Numbered from the stretch's first letter, positions 33,786 through 43,127 are shown. The stretch is DNA of 64,000 nucleotides from Azoarcus sp. CIB (GCF_001190925.1 NZ_CP011072.1:1736001-1800000); one strand, 5' to 3'. Notes: generated by a model not told the origin, from the sequence alone. A program made the numbers and translations.

Positions 33786-35090
33786 GTGAGTCTGTCGAAT
33801 CAGTTGCTGGTCATTGCCGCGCTCATCGCTTTGAGCGCGTTCTTTTCGATTTCGGAGATTTCTCTCGCTGCGTCGCGAAAGATCAAGCTGCGGCTGATGG
33901 CCGCGGGCGGCGACGCGGCCGCGGCGCGGGTGCTCGCGCTGCAGGAGAACCCGGGCCATTTTTTCACCGTGGTGCAGGTCGGGCTGAACGCCATCGCGAT
34001 CCTGGGCGGCATCGTCGGCGAATCGGCGCTGTCGCCCGCGATTTCGGGCGTGATCGCGCTCGTCTATGACGGACCGATGCTCGACACGCTGAGCTTCGTG
34101 CTGTCCTTCATCGTCGTGACCTCGCTGTTCATCCTTTTCGCCGACCTGATTCCGCGTCGACTGGGGATGGTCGCGCCCGAGCGCGTCGCGGTCGCGGTGG
34201 TGAAGCCGATGCAGGTGTTCCTGATTGCGTTCGCCCCGGCCGTGTGGCTCTTCGACGGGCTCGCGAACCGCCTGTTCGCGCTGTTCAAGCTGCCCAACGT
34301 GCGCGCGGAGGACATCACTTCGGCGGATATCGTTGCGATGGCCGAGGCCGGTGCCCTGACTGGCACCCTGCTAAACCAGGAGCGTGAGCTCATCATGAAC
34401 GTGTTCGAGCTCGATACGCGGACGGTCGGCTCGGCGATGACGAACCGCGAGAACATCGTCTTCTTCACGCTCAACGAATCCGAGGAGGGCATCCGCAAGA
34501 AGCTCACCGATCAGCCGCACGGCAAGTTCCCGGTGTGCGAGAACACGATCGACACGGTGGTCGGCTATGTGGACCTGAAGGACATCTTCACGCGCATCCT
34601 GTCCGGGCAGAAACTCTCGCTGCGCGCGGACCCGATGGTGCGCAGCGTGCTCGTCATTCCCGACACGCTCACGCTTTTCGAAGCGCTGGACCGCTTCCGC
34701 GCAGCGCGCGAGGACTTCGCGCTGATTGTTAACGAATATGCCCTGATCGTGGGCCTGCTGAGCCTGCAGGACGTCATGAACACGGTGATGGGCGAACTGG
34801 GAAGCACGCTGCAGGAGGAGCTCATCGTCAAGCGCGACGCCGATTCGTGGCTGATCGACGGCATTACGCCGATCGAGGACGTGATGCACGCGCTGGAGAT
34901 CGACGAATTCGAAGGTAGCGAGAACTACGAGACCCTCGCCGGCTTCATGATGTATGCCCTGCGGAAGGTGCCCAAGCGCACCGATTCGGTGAGCTACGGC
35001 GGCTACAAGTTCGAGGTGGTCGACATCGACAATTACCGCATCGACCAACTCCTCGTCACGCGCGAATCCGCTGCGGCCCCTGCGAGCTAG
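33786..35090 (+). CDS. CNNM/CorC-type membrane protein with CBS domains
   Basis: 434 residues. DUF21 membrane domain (residues 1-190, four helices: SEISLAASRKIKLRLM, FADLIPRRLG), a CBS pair (about 205-340) and a CorC_HlyC domain at the C-terminus (about 355-430). This is the UPF0053/YtfL-YfjD layout, linked to magnesium/cobalt or cation transport. The GTG at 33786 is preceded by GGAG; an ATG at 33741 is less likely because the conserved part starts later. Cytoplasmic CBS domains probably sense adenine nucleotides. Confidence 0.88.
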   Translation: MSLSNQLLVIAALIALSAFFSISEISLAASRKIKLRLMAAGGDAAAARVLALQENPGHFFTVVQVGLNAIAILGGIVGESALSPAISGVIALVYDGPMLDTLSFVLSFIVVTSLFILFADLIPRRLGMVAPERVAVAVVKPMQVFLIAFAPAVWLFDGLANRLFALFKLPNVRAEDITSADIVAMAEAGALTGTLLNQERELIMNVFELDTRTVGSAMTNRENIVFFTLNESEEGIRKKLTDQPHGKFPVCENTIDTVVGYVDLKDIFTRILSGQKLSLRADPMVRSVLVIPDTLTLFEALDRFRAAREDFALIVNEYALIVGLLSLQDVMNTVMGELGSTLQEELIVKRDADSWLIDGITPIEDVMHALEIDEFEGSENYETLAGFMMYALRKVPKRTDSVSYGGYKFEVVDIDNYRIDQLLVTRESAAAPAS

Positions 35091-35105
35091 GGCTGCCCGA
35101 CCGGC

Positions 35106-36626
35106 TCAGGTTTCGTCCAGCCCGAAGCGGATGCCCTGCGCGAGGGGCAGCGCGCCCGAATAGTTGATCGTGCAGGTCGCGCGGCGCATGTAGCCCTTCC
35201 ACGCGTCCGAGCCCGATTCGCGTCCGCCGCCGGTGTCCTTTTCGCCGCCGAACGCTCCGCCGATTTCGGCACCCGAGGGGCCGATATTGACGTTGGCGAT
35301 TCCGCAGTCGCTCCCCGCGGCGGACAGGAAGCGTTCGGCTTCGGCAAGATCCTGCGTGAAGATCGACGACGCGAGCCCCTGGGGCACGTCGTTGTGCAAC
35401 GCGATCGCCTCGTCGAGGGTGGAATAGCGCATCGCGTAAAGGATGGGGGCGAAGGTCTCGCGGCGGACGATGTCGTGCTGCGCGGGCATTTCGACCAGCG
35501 CCGGGCGCCGGTAGCAACCGCCTTCGGAGCCGCGCACCGTCACCGTTTCGCCGCCGAACACCTTGCCGCCCGCTGCCTTTGCTTCGGCGAGGGCGGCATC
35601 CATCGCCGCCCCGGCGCCGGTGTCGATCAGCGGGCCGACAAGGGTTGAGGTGTCGAGGGGGCTGCCGACGGGAATGCGGCGCCAGGCCGCGCGCAGCCGC
35701 TCGAGCAACGTGTCGGCGATCGATTCATGCACGATCAGGCGGCGCAGCGTCGTGCAGCGCTGTCCGGCCGTGCCCGCCGCGGCAAAGAGGATGGCGCGTT
35801 CGGTGAGCGCGAGATCGGCGCTGGGGCACACGATGGCGGCATTGTTCCCGCCCAGCTCGAGGATGGAGCGTCCCAGGCGCGCTGCGACGCGCGGCGCCAG
35901 TGCGCGCCCCATGCCGCAGGAGCCGGTCGCGGAAAAGACCACTATGCGGCGGTCGTCCGCGAGCAGAGCCGCGTGCTCGCGGCCACCGGTCACGACTTCG
36001 AGCAGGCCCGCCGGGGCCTCGCTCACGCCGCGGCATGCGCGCTCGAACAGGGCCCTGCAGGCGAGCGCGGTGAGGGGCGTGCGTTCCGATGGCTTCCACA
36101 CCACGCTGTCGCCACACACCCACGCCAGCATCGCATTCCATGCCCATACCGCGACAGGGAAATTGAAGGCCGACACGACGGCGACCACTCCGGCCGGGTG
36201 CCATTGCTCCATCATGCGGTGGCCCGGCCGCTCGCTGGCGATCGTGAGACCGTACAGCTGCCGCGAGAGGCCACAGGCGAAGTCGCAGATGTCGATCATC
36301 TCCTGCACTTCGCCGAGCCCTTCCTGGCGGATCTTGCCGGTTTCGATCGTGACGAGCGTGCCGAGGTCGGTCTTGTGATCACGCAGCAGGTTGCCGAAGC
36401 GCCGCACGAGTTCGCCGCGCCGCGGAGCGGGCACGCTGCGCCAGGCGAGGAAGGCGTCATGCGCGCGCGCAATGGCCGCCTCCGTCGCGGCCTTGTCGGC
36501 GGCTCCGACCCGGCCGATCAGGCTGCCGTCGATCGGGCTATGGACGGCAAGCTCGCCGCCGTCGAAGCGCTCCTTCGCGACGCCGAGCGAGGCCAGCAGC
36601 GAGGAAGTCAGGGATGCGAGTTCCAT
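35106..36626 (-). CDS. ALDH7-family aldehyde dehydrogenase (piperideine-6-carboxylate type)
   Basis: 506 residues. Seen: catalytic Cys291 in GQRCTTLRR, general-base Glu257 in LELGGNN, NAD site FSATGSCGMG, and the family-specific C-terminus GPSGAEIGGAFGGEKDTGG. The latter is typical of ALDH7 enzymes that oxidise alpha-aminoadipate semialdehyde/L-piperideine-6-carboxylate in lysine catabolism (AmaB). No lysine-pathway partner is adjacent, so the substrate remains probable, not proven. Convergent with the CBS gene 15 bp away. Confidence 0.88.
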   Translation of the reverse strand: MELASLTSSLLASLGVAKERFDGGELAVHSPIDGSLIGRVGAADKAATEAAIARAHDAFLAWRSVPAPRRGELVRRFGNLLRDHKTDLGTLVTIETGKIRQEGLGEVQEMIDICDFACGLSRQLYGLTIASERPGHRMMEQWHPAGVVAVVSAFNFPVAVWAWNAMLAWVCGDSVVWKPSERTPLTALACRALFERACRGVSEAPAGLLEVVTGGREHAALLADDRRIVVFSATGSCGMGRALAPRVAARLGRSILELGGNNAAIVCPSADLALTERAILFAAAGTAGQRCTTLRRLIVHESIADTLLERLRAAWRRIPVGSPLDTSTLVGPLIDTGAGAAMDAALAEAKAAGGKVFGGETVTVRGSEGGCYRRPALVEMPAQHDIVRRETFAPILYAMRYSTLDEAIALHNDVPQGLASSIFTQDLAEAERFLSAAGSDCGIANVNIGPSGAEIGGAFGGEKDTGGGRESGSDAWKGYMRRATCTINYSGALPLAQGIRFGLDET

Positions 36627-36664
36627 GATCGGCCTCCGGGAGCAGATGCCGCGTTGACCCGTCC

Positions 36665-36967
36665 CTATGCGGAATCGTTCTGGAGCGAGCCGGGCGTTCC
36701 CCGCGTGTAGCGGAAAAGGGGCTTGTCACATTGCGAGCAGGCGACGACGCGACGGTCGTCGCCGGAATCGTTGATTCCGAACTCGCGGGTGTCTATCGAG
36801 CGGCAGTGTGCGCACACGACCGAATCGAGGCCGTGCGAGGCGAGGTATTGGTCGCGTTCGGGCAGGTTGCGCTGTGCCTCTTGCTGCCGCATGAACACGT
36901 GGAGAATGGCGAGGGTGCCGAACAGGAAGACGGCGGCGACCAGGACGGGGAAGGGAACATCGGACAT
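36665..36967 (-). CDS. Small membrane-anchored zinc-ribbon protein
   Basis: 100 residues. One N-terminal membrane helix (VPFPVLVAAVFLFGTLAILHVF in part: FPVLVAAVFLFGTLAIL, residues 6-23) and a cytoplasmic or periplasmic zinc ribbon with two CxxC pairs (VVCAHC and VACSQC). ATG 36967 is taken at MSDVPFP; the longer frame reads unlike a protein. It lies 38 nt upstream of the ALDH gene on the same strand. Function unknown. Confidence 0.7.
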   Translation of the reverse strand: MSDVPFPVLVAAVFLFGTLAILHVFMRQQEAQRNLPERDQYLASHGLDSVVCAHCRSIDTREFGINDSGDDRRVVACSQCDKPLFRYTRGTPGSLQNDSA

Positions 36968-37061
36968 GGGGGGACCCGCGGTCTGTTTGTGAACCAACAG
37001 CCTACCAGCGCACAACCGGTGCGTACTTCACCGTGATCAAGTTTGACGCCCCGTGTGCGGC

Positions 37062-37949
37062 TCAGTAGACGAAACGCTCGCGCAGGTCTTGCAGGTTCAG
37101 TTCGGCGAGGATGCTCTCCAGCCGCTCGCGCGCGTTGCCGCGGCGCTGGCCGGTGGCGCGGGCGATGATGAGTTCGTTCTTCATCGAATGTTCCCAGCCG
37201 ACAAGTTCCGTGACCGTGAGCTGGTAGCCGTGCGACTCGAGCAGCAGGCAGCGCAGCACGTTGGTGAGCTGGCTGCCGAATTCGCGCGTGTGGATCGGGT
37301 GGCGCCACAGCTCGGACAGCGGGGTGCGGCCGAAGGATTCGTTCTTGTGCTTGCGCAGCGTGGCCGCGACTTCGGCCTGGCAGCAGGGCACCAGCACGAT
37401 GAAGCGCGCACGCTTCTCGAGCGCGAAGCGGATGGCGTCGTCGGTGGCGGTATTGCAGGCGTGCAGCGCCGTGACGATGTCGATGTGCTCGGGCAGCTCG
37501 GCCGAGCGGATCGATTCCTCGACCGAGAGGTTCAGGAAGCTCATGCGCTCGAAGCCGAGCCGGTCCGCGAGTTCGCGCGACTTCGCGACGAGCTCCTCGC
37601 GGGTCTCGATGCCGTAGATGTGGCCACCGGTTTTGCCACCCTCGCGCGACTTCAGGAACAGGTCGTACAGGATGAAGCCGAGGTAGGACTTGCCGGCGCC
37701 ATGGTCGGCGAGCGTGAGGTCCCCACGCGCGCTCATGACTTCGTCGAGCAGGGGCTCGATGAAGTTGTAGAGGTGGTACACCTGCTTCAGCTTGCGCCGG
37801 CTGTCCTGGTTGAGCTTGCCGTCGCGGGTGAGGATGTGGAGCTCCTTGAGGAGCTCGATCGACTGTCCCGGCCGGACATCGGGAATCGCAGCCGGTGCGG
37901 CGGGGAGTGCGGGCCGGGCCGCCGCAGGCTTGTGGCGCGTGCTGCTCAC
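37062..37949 (-). CDS. SAM-dependent methyltransferase, METTL25-like
   Basis: 295 residues. The class I methyltransferase motif is LADHGAGKSYLGF (about residue 80), followed by YGIETR and a VPCCQAE motif characteristic of the PF13679 group (methyltransferase type 32). Target unknown, possibly RNA or protein. Start 37949 overlaps the DUF1415 gene stop by 4 bp, so both are co-translated. The first 28 residues are Ala/Pro-rich. Confidence 0.8.
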   Translation of the reverse strand: MSSTRHKPAAARPALPAAPAAIPDVRPGQSIELLKELHILTRDGKLNQDSRRKLKQVYHLYNFIEPLLDEVMSARGDLTLADHGAGKSYLGFILYDLFLKSREGGKTGGHIYGIETREELVAKSRELADRLGFERMSFLNLSVEESIRSAELPEHIDIVTALHACNTATDDAIRFALEKRARFIVLVPCCQAEVAATLRKHKNESFGRTPLSELWRHPIHTREFGSQLTNVLRCLLLESHGYQLTVTELVGWEHSMKNELIIARATGQRRGNARERLESILAELNLQDLRERFVY

Positions 37950-38506
37950 TTCTTCTCGTCCTGCATTCCGGGAATGCCGAGCGACTTCCAGCCGTCGAGC
38001 CCGAGCTTTGTCACCGTCTCGATGTTGCGGTCGTAGATCGCCTCGGCTTCCGGGTAGGCCGCAACGGCGCGCTCGATGCTCTCCTCGCGCAGCAGGTGCA
38101 GGGTGGGGAAGGGCGAGCGGTTGGTGAAGTTCGCGATATCGTCCTCGGCGGTGTCCTCGAATTGGAAGCGCGGATGGAAGCTCGCCACCTGCAGGATGCC
38201 TTCGAGCTCGTGCTCGATGACCGCTTCCTCCGCGATGCCGGCGATCTCGTTGAAGTCGAGGAAATCGGGAAACAGGGTGGGATGGATGAGCAGGGTCGTG
38301 TCGACGTCCTGCGGGTCAGCGGCGGCGAGAAATTCGAGCTCGCGGTCGAGGTCCTCGAGGAAGGCGTCCACATGCTTCGCCTCGCTGACGACGATGCGCA
38401 CCTGGTTCTTCACATACACCGACTTGGCGAAGGGGCACAGGTTGAGCCCGATCACCGCTTTTTCGATCCACTGGCGCGTGGCCGCGATCACTTCGTCACG
38501 ATTCAT
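37946..38506 (-). CDS. DUF1415 family protein
   Basis: 186 residues with the family's conserved segments: WIEKAVIGLNLCPFAK near the start, HPRFQFEDT in the middle and NFTNRSPFPTLHLLRE (one Asn/Thr/Arg/Ser cluster). The single Cys and the His/Arg-rich segments suggest an enzyme, but no reaction is known. Divergent from the ylqF-like gene; overlaps the following methyltransferase gene (ATGA). Confidence 0.9.
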   Translation of the reverse strand: MNRDEVIAATRQWIEKAVIGLNLCPFAKSVYVKNQVRIVVSEAKHVDAFLEDLDRELEFLAAADPQDVDTTLLIHPTLFPDFLDFNEIAGIAEEAVIEHELEGILQVASFHPRFQFEDTAEDDIANFTNRSPFPTLHLLREESIERAVAAYPEAEAIYDRNIETVTKLGLDGWKSLGIPGMQDEKK

Positions 38507-38594
38507 GCACTACCCCTCGAAAGGGCGCCATTTTGCCCCAATAGCAGGCCGAAGGAGGCGATAATGCGCGCCTTGTCCAACACTTACTGTCCAG

Positions 38595-39503
38595 ATGTCC
38601 ATCCAGTGGTTTCCCGGTCACATGACCTCGGCGCGCAAGAAGGCGGCCGAGACCATGGCAATGACCGACGTCGTGATCGAGGTGCTCGACGCCCGCATCC
38701 CCGAGGCGAGCAGCAACCCGATGATCCGCGAATTGCGCCTGTTCCGGCAGCGTCCGTGCCTCAAGCTGCTCAATAAGGCCGACCTCGCGGATCCCGTCAC
38801 GACCCGCGCCTGGTTGGACTTCTTCAACGCGCAGGCCGGCGTGAAGGCGGTGGCGCTGTCGTGCAAGAAGCCGGGCGATGTCGCGCGCGTGCCCGGGCTG
38901 TGCCAGGCGCTGGCGCCGCACCGCACCGACGGCACGAAGCCCTTGCGCATCATGATCATGGGCATCCCGAACGTGGGCAAATCCACACTGATGAACGCGC
39001 TGCTCAAGCGGCGCGTCGCTGCGGTCGGCGACGAGCCGGCGGTCACGAAGTCGCAGCAGACCTTCGATCTCGGCTCGCACATGACGATCACCGACACGCC
39101 GGGCCTGATGTGGCCGAAGATCGACCACGATTCGGACGGCTTCATGCTCGCGGCGAGCCACGCGATCGGCCGCAACGCGGTGATCGACGAGGAGGTCGCC
39201 GCCTTCCTCGGTGACGTGCTGGTGGAGCGCTACCCGGATCTGGTCGCGACGCGCTACGGCGTCGCCCCCGAACGCATGGAGGCGCTCGATGGCGTTGGCG
39301 TGGTCGAGATCGTCGCGGCGCGGCGCGGTTGCCGCCTCAAGGGCGGCGCGCCAGACCTGGAAAAGGCCGCGCAGATCTTCCTGACCGACTACCGCAGCGG
39401 CGCCCTCGGGCGCATCAGCCTCGAGACGCCCGAAAGCCGCCGCGCGATGCTCGAAGCCGGCCGCGGTGTCAGTCCTCGAGCCGGAACCCCACCTTCAGCT
39501 TGA
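38595..39503 (+). CDS. Circularly permuted GTPase for 50S ribosome assembly (YlqF/RbgA family)
   Basis: 302 residues. GTP motifs occur in permuted order: NKAD (G4) at about 62 before GIPNVGKST (G1) at about 124 and DTPG (G3) at about 167, as in YlqF/RbgA, which helps late 50S maturation. N-terminal WFPGHM is the other hallmark. The 3' end overlaps the convergent dodecin gene by 35 bp (39469-39503); the extra Ser/Pro tail may be dispensable. Confidence 0.92.
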   Translation: MSIQWFPGHMTSARKKAAETMAMTDVVIEVLDARIPEASSNPMIRELRLFRQRPCLKLLNKADLADPVTTRAWLDFFNAQAGVKAVALSCKKPGDVARVPGLCQALAPHRTDGTKPLRIMIMGIPNVGKSTLMNALLKRRVAAVGDEPAVTKSQQTFDLGSHMTITDTPGLMWPKIDHDSDGFMLAASHAIGRNAVIDEEVAAFLGDVLVERYPDLVATRYGVAPERMEALDGVGVVEIVAARRGCRLKGGAPDLEKAAQIFLTDYRSGALGRISLETPESRRAMLEAGRGVSPRAGTPPSA

Positions 39504-39678
39504 CCTGGTAGTGCGCGACCTTGCCGTCGGTGATGTGGCCGCGGATCTCGGTCGCCTCGAACCAGTCGAGATGACGGATCGTCTTGCCGGCGGTCTCGAT
39601 GGCGTTGCGGATCGCGGCATCGACGCTGTCCGGGGACGAACCGACGATTTCGACGAGTTTGTAGGTGTGGGCGGACAT
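39469..39678 (-). CDS. Dodecin (flavin-binding protein)
   Basis: 69 residues, a full-length dodecin. Seen: YKLVEIVGSSPDSVDAAI at the start, the flavin-stacking Trp in LDWFEATEIRG, and YQVKLKVGFRLED at the end. Dodecamers store riboflavin or FMN and limit free flavin. AAAGGAG lies 8 nt before the ATG. Its 3' end overlaps the 3' end of the ylqF-like gene on the other strand. Confidence 0.95.
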   Translation of the reverse strand: MSAHTYKLVEIVGSSPDSVDAAIRNAIETAGKTIRHLDWFEATEIRGHITDGKVAHYQVKLKVGFRLED

Positions 39679-39745
39679 CGCGGTCTCCTTTGTTGTTCGG
39701 GGTCGAGATCCCAGTATAGATAGGCGAACCGGCGGCGCACGGTTG

Positions 39746-39910
39746 CTCCCTCCCCTTCAAGGGGAGGGTTGGGGTGGGGATGGGTTAAGCAGGCGGGACG
39801 GAAACCCATCCCCCTCCTAACCAGTAGTCTCGGCTGCGCCTCGCCGCTCCACAGGCGACGAGCAGTGCTCGCCGAAACCCCTGTTCCGCCCCCTTTGAAG
39901 GGGGAGGAAC
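39746..39910. repeat. Cluster of palindromic repeats
   Basis: CCCCTTCAAGGGGAGGG-like palindrome near 39750-39767, an imperfect 20-bp inverted pair ending in GGGGATGGGTT (39776-39786) and AACCCATCCCC (39803-39813), and a third palindrome CCCCCTTTGAAGGGGG near 39889-39904. The core matches a copy near 9.03 kb. Together with the following 130 bp this fills the 364-bp gap 39679-40042 with no gene. It looks like a nested small mobile or REP-type repeat. Confidence 0.6.
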
Positions 39911-39940
39911 ACAATGCCGTGCGCCATTTCGCTGCGCGGG

Positions 39941-39980
39941 CATATGCGCAGGGAATCAGTCGCGCTTATGTGCGCATATG
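39941..39980. promoter_or_regulatory. Perfect 10-bp inverted repeat upstream of MFS gene
   Basis: CATATGCGCA at 39941-39950 and TGCGCATATG at 39971-39980, arms on the same face of the helix (30 bp apart start to start). It sits 62 bp upstream of the MFS start. A candidate operator; no local regulator gene is adjacent. Confidence 0.5.
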
Positions 39981-40042
39981 TTGCACTTGCGCGATGCGTA
40001 CCCATACCGTAGCGTATTGATCCGCACACCACGGCCCCGACG

Positions 40043-41245
40043 ATGAGCGAATCACAAAAACAACGACTGAAGGTCCTGAGTGCCGGCATCCTGAGCCTGA
40101 TCCTGGTGATGGGCGTTGCACGTTTCGCCTACACCCCCCTGTTGCCGCTGATGCAGCAGCAGGCGGGCCTCGGAGTGGCCGACGGCGGCTGGCTGGCAGC
40201 GTGGAACTACGCGGGCTATCTCAGCGGCGCGCTGATCGCCTCGATGACCAGCGACCTCGTGCTCAAGGACCGCCTCTACCGTATCGCGCTGGTCGTCGCC
40301 GTGATCACCACGGTGGCGATGGGCCTCACGACGGATGTGTTCTGGTGGTCGGTGTCCCGCTTCCTTGCTGGTCTGAGCACCGCCGGGGGGATGCTGCTGG
40401 GGACCGGGTTGATCCTGAACTGGCTCATCCGCCACCAGCACCGCTCCGAGCTGGGAATCCACTTCACCGGCATCGGCCTCGGCATCGCGGGCTGTGCGGC
40501 CGCTGTGGCGCTGATGACGCACTGGCTGGACTGGCGCACGCAGTGGTTCGTGTTCAGCGCGCTGGGCGTGCTGCTGCTGATTCCCGCGTGGCGTTGGCTG
40601 CCCCCGCCCGACAGTACGTCCCTCACGGTCGGCGGACAGAAGATGGAGGACAACCCGCCGGGGGCGGGCTTCCTGCGCGTGTTCATGGCGGCGTATTTCT
40701 GCGCAGGCGTCGGCTACGTCGTCAGCGCGACCTTCATCGTCGCGATCATCGACAAGCTACCCGGCCTGGGTGGGCGGGGCCCGCTCGTGTTCCTCGTGCT
40801 CGGGCTGTCCGCCGTACCGGCGTGCATCGTGTGGGACTTCATCGCGCGCCGGGTCGGTTACCTGAATTCGCTGCTGCTGTCGTTCGTGCTGCAGATCGTG
40901 GGCATCCTGCTACCGCTGGCGGGCGGCCTGATCCCGGCCATCCTCGGGGCGACCCTTTTCGGCGGCAACTTCATCGGCGCGGTGAGCCTCGTCCTCACGA
41001 TGGCCGGCCGCTACTATCCGACCCGGCCGGCGAAGATGATGGGAAAGATGACCATTGCCTACGGCATCGCGCAGATCGCCGGGCCGGCAGTCACCGGCAC
41101 GCTCGCGGCGCGCGGCGGCAGCTACGCGGATGGCCTGTACATGGCGGCGGGGGTGATGACCGTCGGAACGGTTCTGGTCGTGGTGCTCAAGGTAATGGCC
41201 GCGCGGGGGCCCGAAAACACAGTGACGGCAGGCAATCCCGTTTAA
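40043..41245 (+). CDS. MFS transporter, YbfB/YjiJ family
   Basis: 400 residues, twelve helices. The N-terminal GVARFAYTPLLPLM segment and GGWLAAWNYAGYLSGAL are hallmarks of the YbfB/YjiJ branch of the major facilitator superfamily, whose substrates are mostly unknown. A cytoplasmic loop with charged residues (about 195-210) separates the halves. The upstream 10-bp inverted repeat may regulate it. The next gene follows after 56 bp and may share the transcript. Confidence 0.9.
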   Translation: MSESQKQRLKVLSAGILSLILVMGVARFAYTPLLPLMQQQAGLGVADGGWLAAWNYAGYLSGALIASMTSDLVLKDRLYRIALVVAVITTVAMGLTTDVFWWSVSRFLAGLSTAGGMLLGTGLILNWLIRHQHRSELGIHFTGIGLGIAGCAAAVALMTHWLDWRTQWFVFSALGVLLLIPAWRWLPPPDSTSLTVGGQKMEDNPPGAGFLRVFMAAYFCAGVGYVVSATFIVAIIDKLPGLGGRGPLVFLVLGLSAVPACIVWDFIARRVGYLNSLLLSFVLQIVGILLPLAGGLIPAILGATLFGGNFIGAVSLVLTMAGRYYPTRPAKMMGKMTIAYGIAQIAGPAVTGTLAARGGSYADGLYMAAGVMTVGTVLVVVLKVMAARGPENTVTAGNPV

Positions 41246-41301
41246 AATCGCGGCCTTCGACGTGCTCGGCACGTCCCCGAGAACCTGCGACCGGAATCAC
41301 C

Positions 41302-42927
41302 ATGCTGCGAATCAACGAACTCAGGCTGCCCCTCGATCACCCCGAGGGCGCCCTGAGGGACGCCATCGTTGCCCGCCTGGGCATCCAGCCCGCCGAACTG
41401 GGCGAGTTCACTGTGTTCAAGCGCAGCTACGACGCGCGCAAGGTGAGTGCGATCACGCTCAGCTACACGATCGACGTGCAGCTCGCGAACGAGGACGCAG
41501 TGCTGGCGAAGTTCGCCGGCGACCGCAACGTGGTCCGCACCCCCGATACCAATTACCGCTTCGTCGGCAAGGCGCCGGAGCAGCTCGCCCATCGGCCGGT
41601 GGTCGTCGGCTTCGGCCCGTGCGGCATCTTCGCGGCGCTGATCCTCGCGCAGATGGGCTTCCGCCCCATCGTGCTGGAGCGCGGCAAGGCGGTGCGCGAG
41701 CGCACCAAGGACACCTGGGGTCTGTGGCGGAAGGGCGTGCTCGACCCCGAGTCGAACGTGCAGTTCGGCGAAGGCGGGGCAGGTACTTTTTCGGACGGCA
41801 AGCTCTACAGCCAGATCAAGGACCCGAAGCACTACGGGCGCAAGGTGCTGACCGAGTTCGTGAAGGCCGGTGCGCCGGAAGAGATCCTGTACGTGAGCAA
41901 GCCGCACATCGGCACCTTCCGCCTCGTCGGCATGGTCGAGAACATGCGCGCGGACATCATCGCGCTGGGCGGCGAGATCCGCTTCCAGCAGCGCGTGGCA
42001 GACGTGCGGATCGAGGACGGGCACCTGCGCGGCGTCGTGCTCGCGAACGGTGAGGAAATCCGCTCGGATCACGTCATCCTCGCGCTCGGCCACAGCGCGC
42101 GCGACACCTTCGAGATGCTGCACGAGCGCGGCGTGTACATGGAGGCCAAGCCGTTCTCGGTCGGCTTCCGCGTCGAACATCCCCAGTCGCTGATCGACAA
42201 CGCGCGCTTCGGCCCCAACGCCGGACATCCGGTGCTGGGCGCGGCCGACTACAAGCTCGTCCATCACGCGAAGAACGGCCGCTCCGTGTACAGCTTCTGC
42301 ATGTGTCCGGGCGGAACGGTCGTCGCGGCGACGTCCGAGCCGAACCGCGTCGTCACCAACGGCATGAGCCAGTATTCGCGCAACGAGCGCAACGCCAACG
42401 CCGGCATCGTCGTCGGCATCACGCCGGACGATTATCCGGGCGGCCCGCTTGCGGGCATTGCGTTCCAGCGTCACTGGGAATCGCGCGCCTACGAGCTGGG
42501 TGGCGGCGACTACATCGCGCCGGGCCAGCTCGTCGGCGACTTCGTCAAGGGGCAGCCGTCCAGCGTGCTCGGTTCGGTCGAGCCGTCGTACAAGCCGGGG
42601 GTGAAGCTGGGCGACCTGTCCACGAGCCTGCCCGACTACGCGATCGCCGCGGTACGCGAGGCGCTGCCGGCCTTCGAGCGCCAGATCAAGGGTTTCTCGA
42701 TGCGCGATGCGGTGCTCACCGGGGTCGAGACGCGCACCTCGTCGCCGCTGCGCATCACGCGTGGCGGGGACTGCCAGAGCCTCAACGTGAAGGGTTTGTT
42801 CCCGGCGGGCGAGGGTGCGGGATATGCTGGCGGAATTCTCTCGGCGGGGGTCGACGGCATCCGCGTTGCCGAGGCGGTGGCCACGTCCATCCTCGGCGAC
42901 GTGACCGTGGTGGCGGAGGAGGCGTGA
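41302..42927 (+). CDS. FAD-dependent oxidoreductase, COG2509 type
   Basis: 541 residues. An N-terminal domain of about 90 residues (FTVFKRSYDARK) precedes an FAD-binding Rossmann domain with VVVGFGPCGIFAAL and GEGGAGTFSDGKL. C-terminal GLFPAGEGAGYAGGILSAG closes the FAD site. Family members are uncharacterised dehydrogenases, often near RNA-modification or tetrapyrrole genes. ATG 41302 begins the conserved part; the long open frame upstream lies inside the MFS gene. Stop overlaps slyX by one base (TGATG). Confidence 0.88.
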   Translation: MLRINELRLPLDHPEGALRDAIVARLGIQPAELGEFTVFKRSYDARKVSAITLSYTIDVQLANEDAVLAKFAGDRNVVRTPDTNYRFVGKAPEQLAHRPVVVGFGPCGIFAALILAQMGFRPIVLERGKAVRERTKDTWGLWRKGVLDPESNVQFGEGGAGTFSDGKLYSQIKDPKHYGRKVLTEFVKAGAPEEILYVSKPHIGTFRLVGMVENMRADIIALGGEIRFQQRVADVRIEDGHLRGVVLANGEEIRSDHVILALGHSARDTFEMLHERGVYMEAKPFSVGFRVEHPQSLIDNARFGPNAGHPVLGAADYKLVHHAKNGRSVYSFCMCPGGTVVAATSEPNRVVTNGMSQYSRNERNANAGIVVGITPDDYPGGPLAGIAFQRHWESRAYELGGGDYIAPGQLVGDFVKGQPSSVLGSVEPSYKPGVKLGDLSTSLPDYAIAAVREALPAFERQIKGFSMRDAVLTGVETRTSSPLRITRGGDCQSLNVKGLFPAGEGAGYAGGILSAGVDGIRVAEAVATSILGDVTVVAEEA

Positions 42928-43127
42928 TGGAAGGCCGCCTCGACCGCATCGAAAGCAAGCTCGCACTCGCCGAGGACGCAATCGACGAACTCAACATGAC
43001 GGTGTTCCGCCAGCAGCAGCTGATCGACCGCCTGCAAAAGCAGGTGCTTGAACTGCACCGCCAGATCTCCTCCGGGGCGCCCGGCGAGCGGCGCGACCTG
43101 CGCGAGGAAATTCCGCCGCATTACTGA
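42927..43127 (+). CDS. slyX: SlyX family protein
   Basis: 66-residue coiled-coil protein. The sequence RIESKLALAEDAIDELN then QQQLIDRLQKQVLEL forms one continuous heptad run, followed by the PPHY C-terminus shared by SlyX proteins. Function unknown. The start overlaps the stop of the flavoprotein gene by one base, so it is translationally coupled. Confidence 0.9.
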   Translation: MEGRLDRIESKLALAEDAIDELNMTVFRQQQLIDRLQKQVLELHRQISSGAPGERRDLREEIPPHY

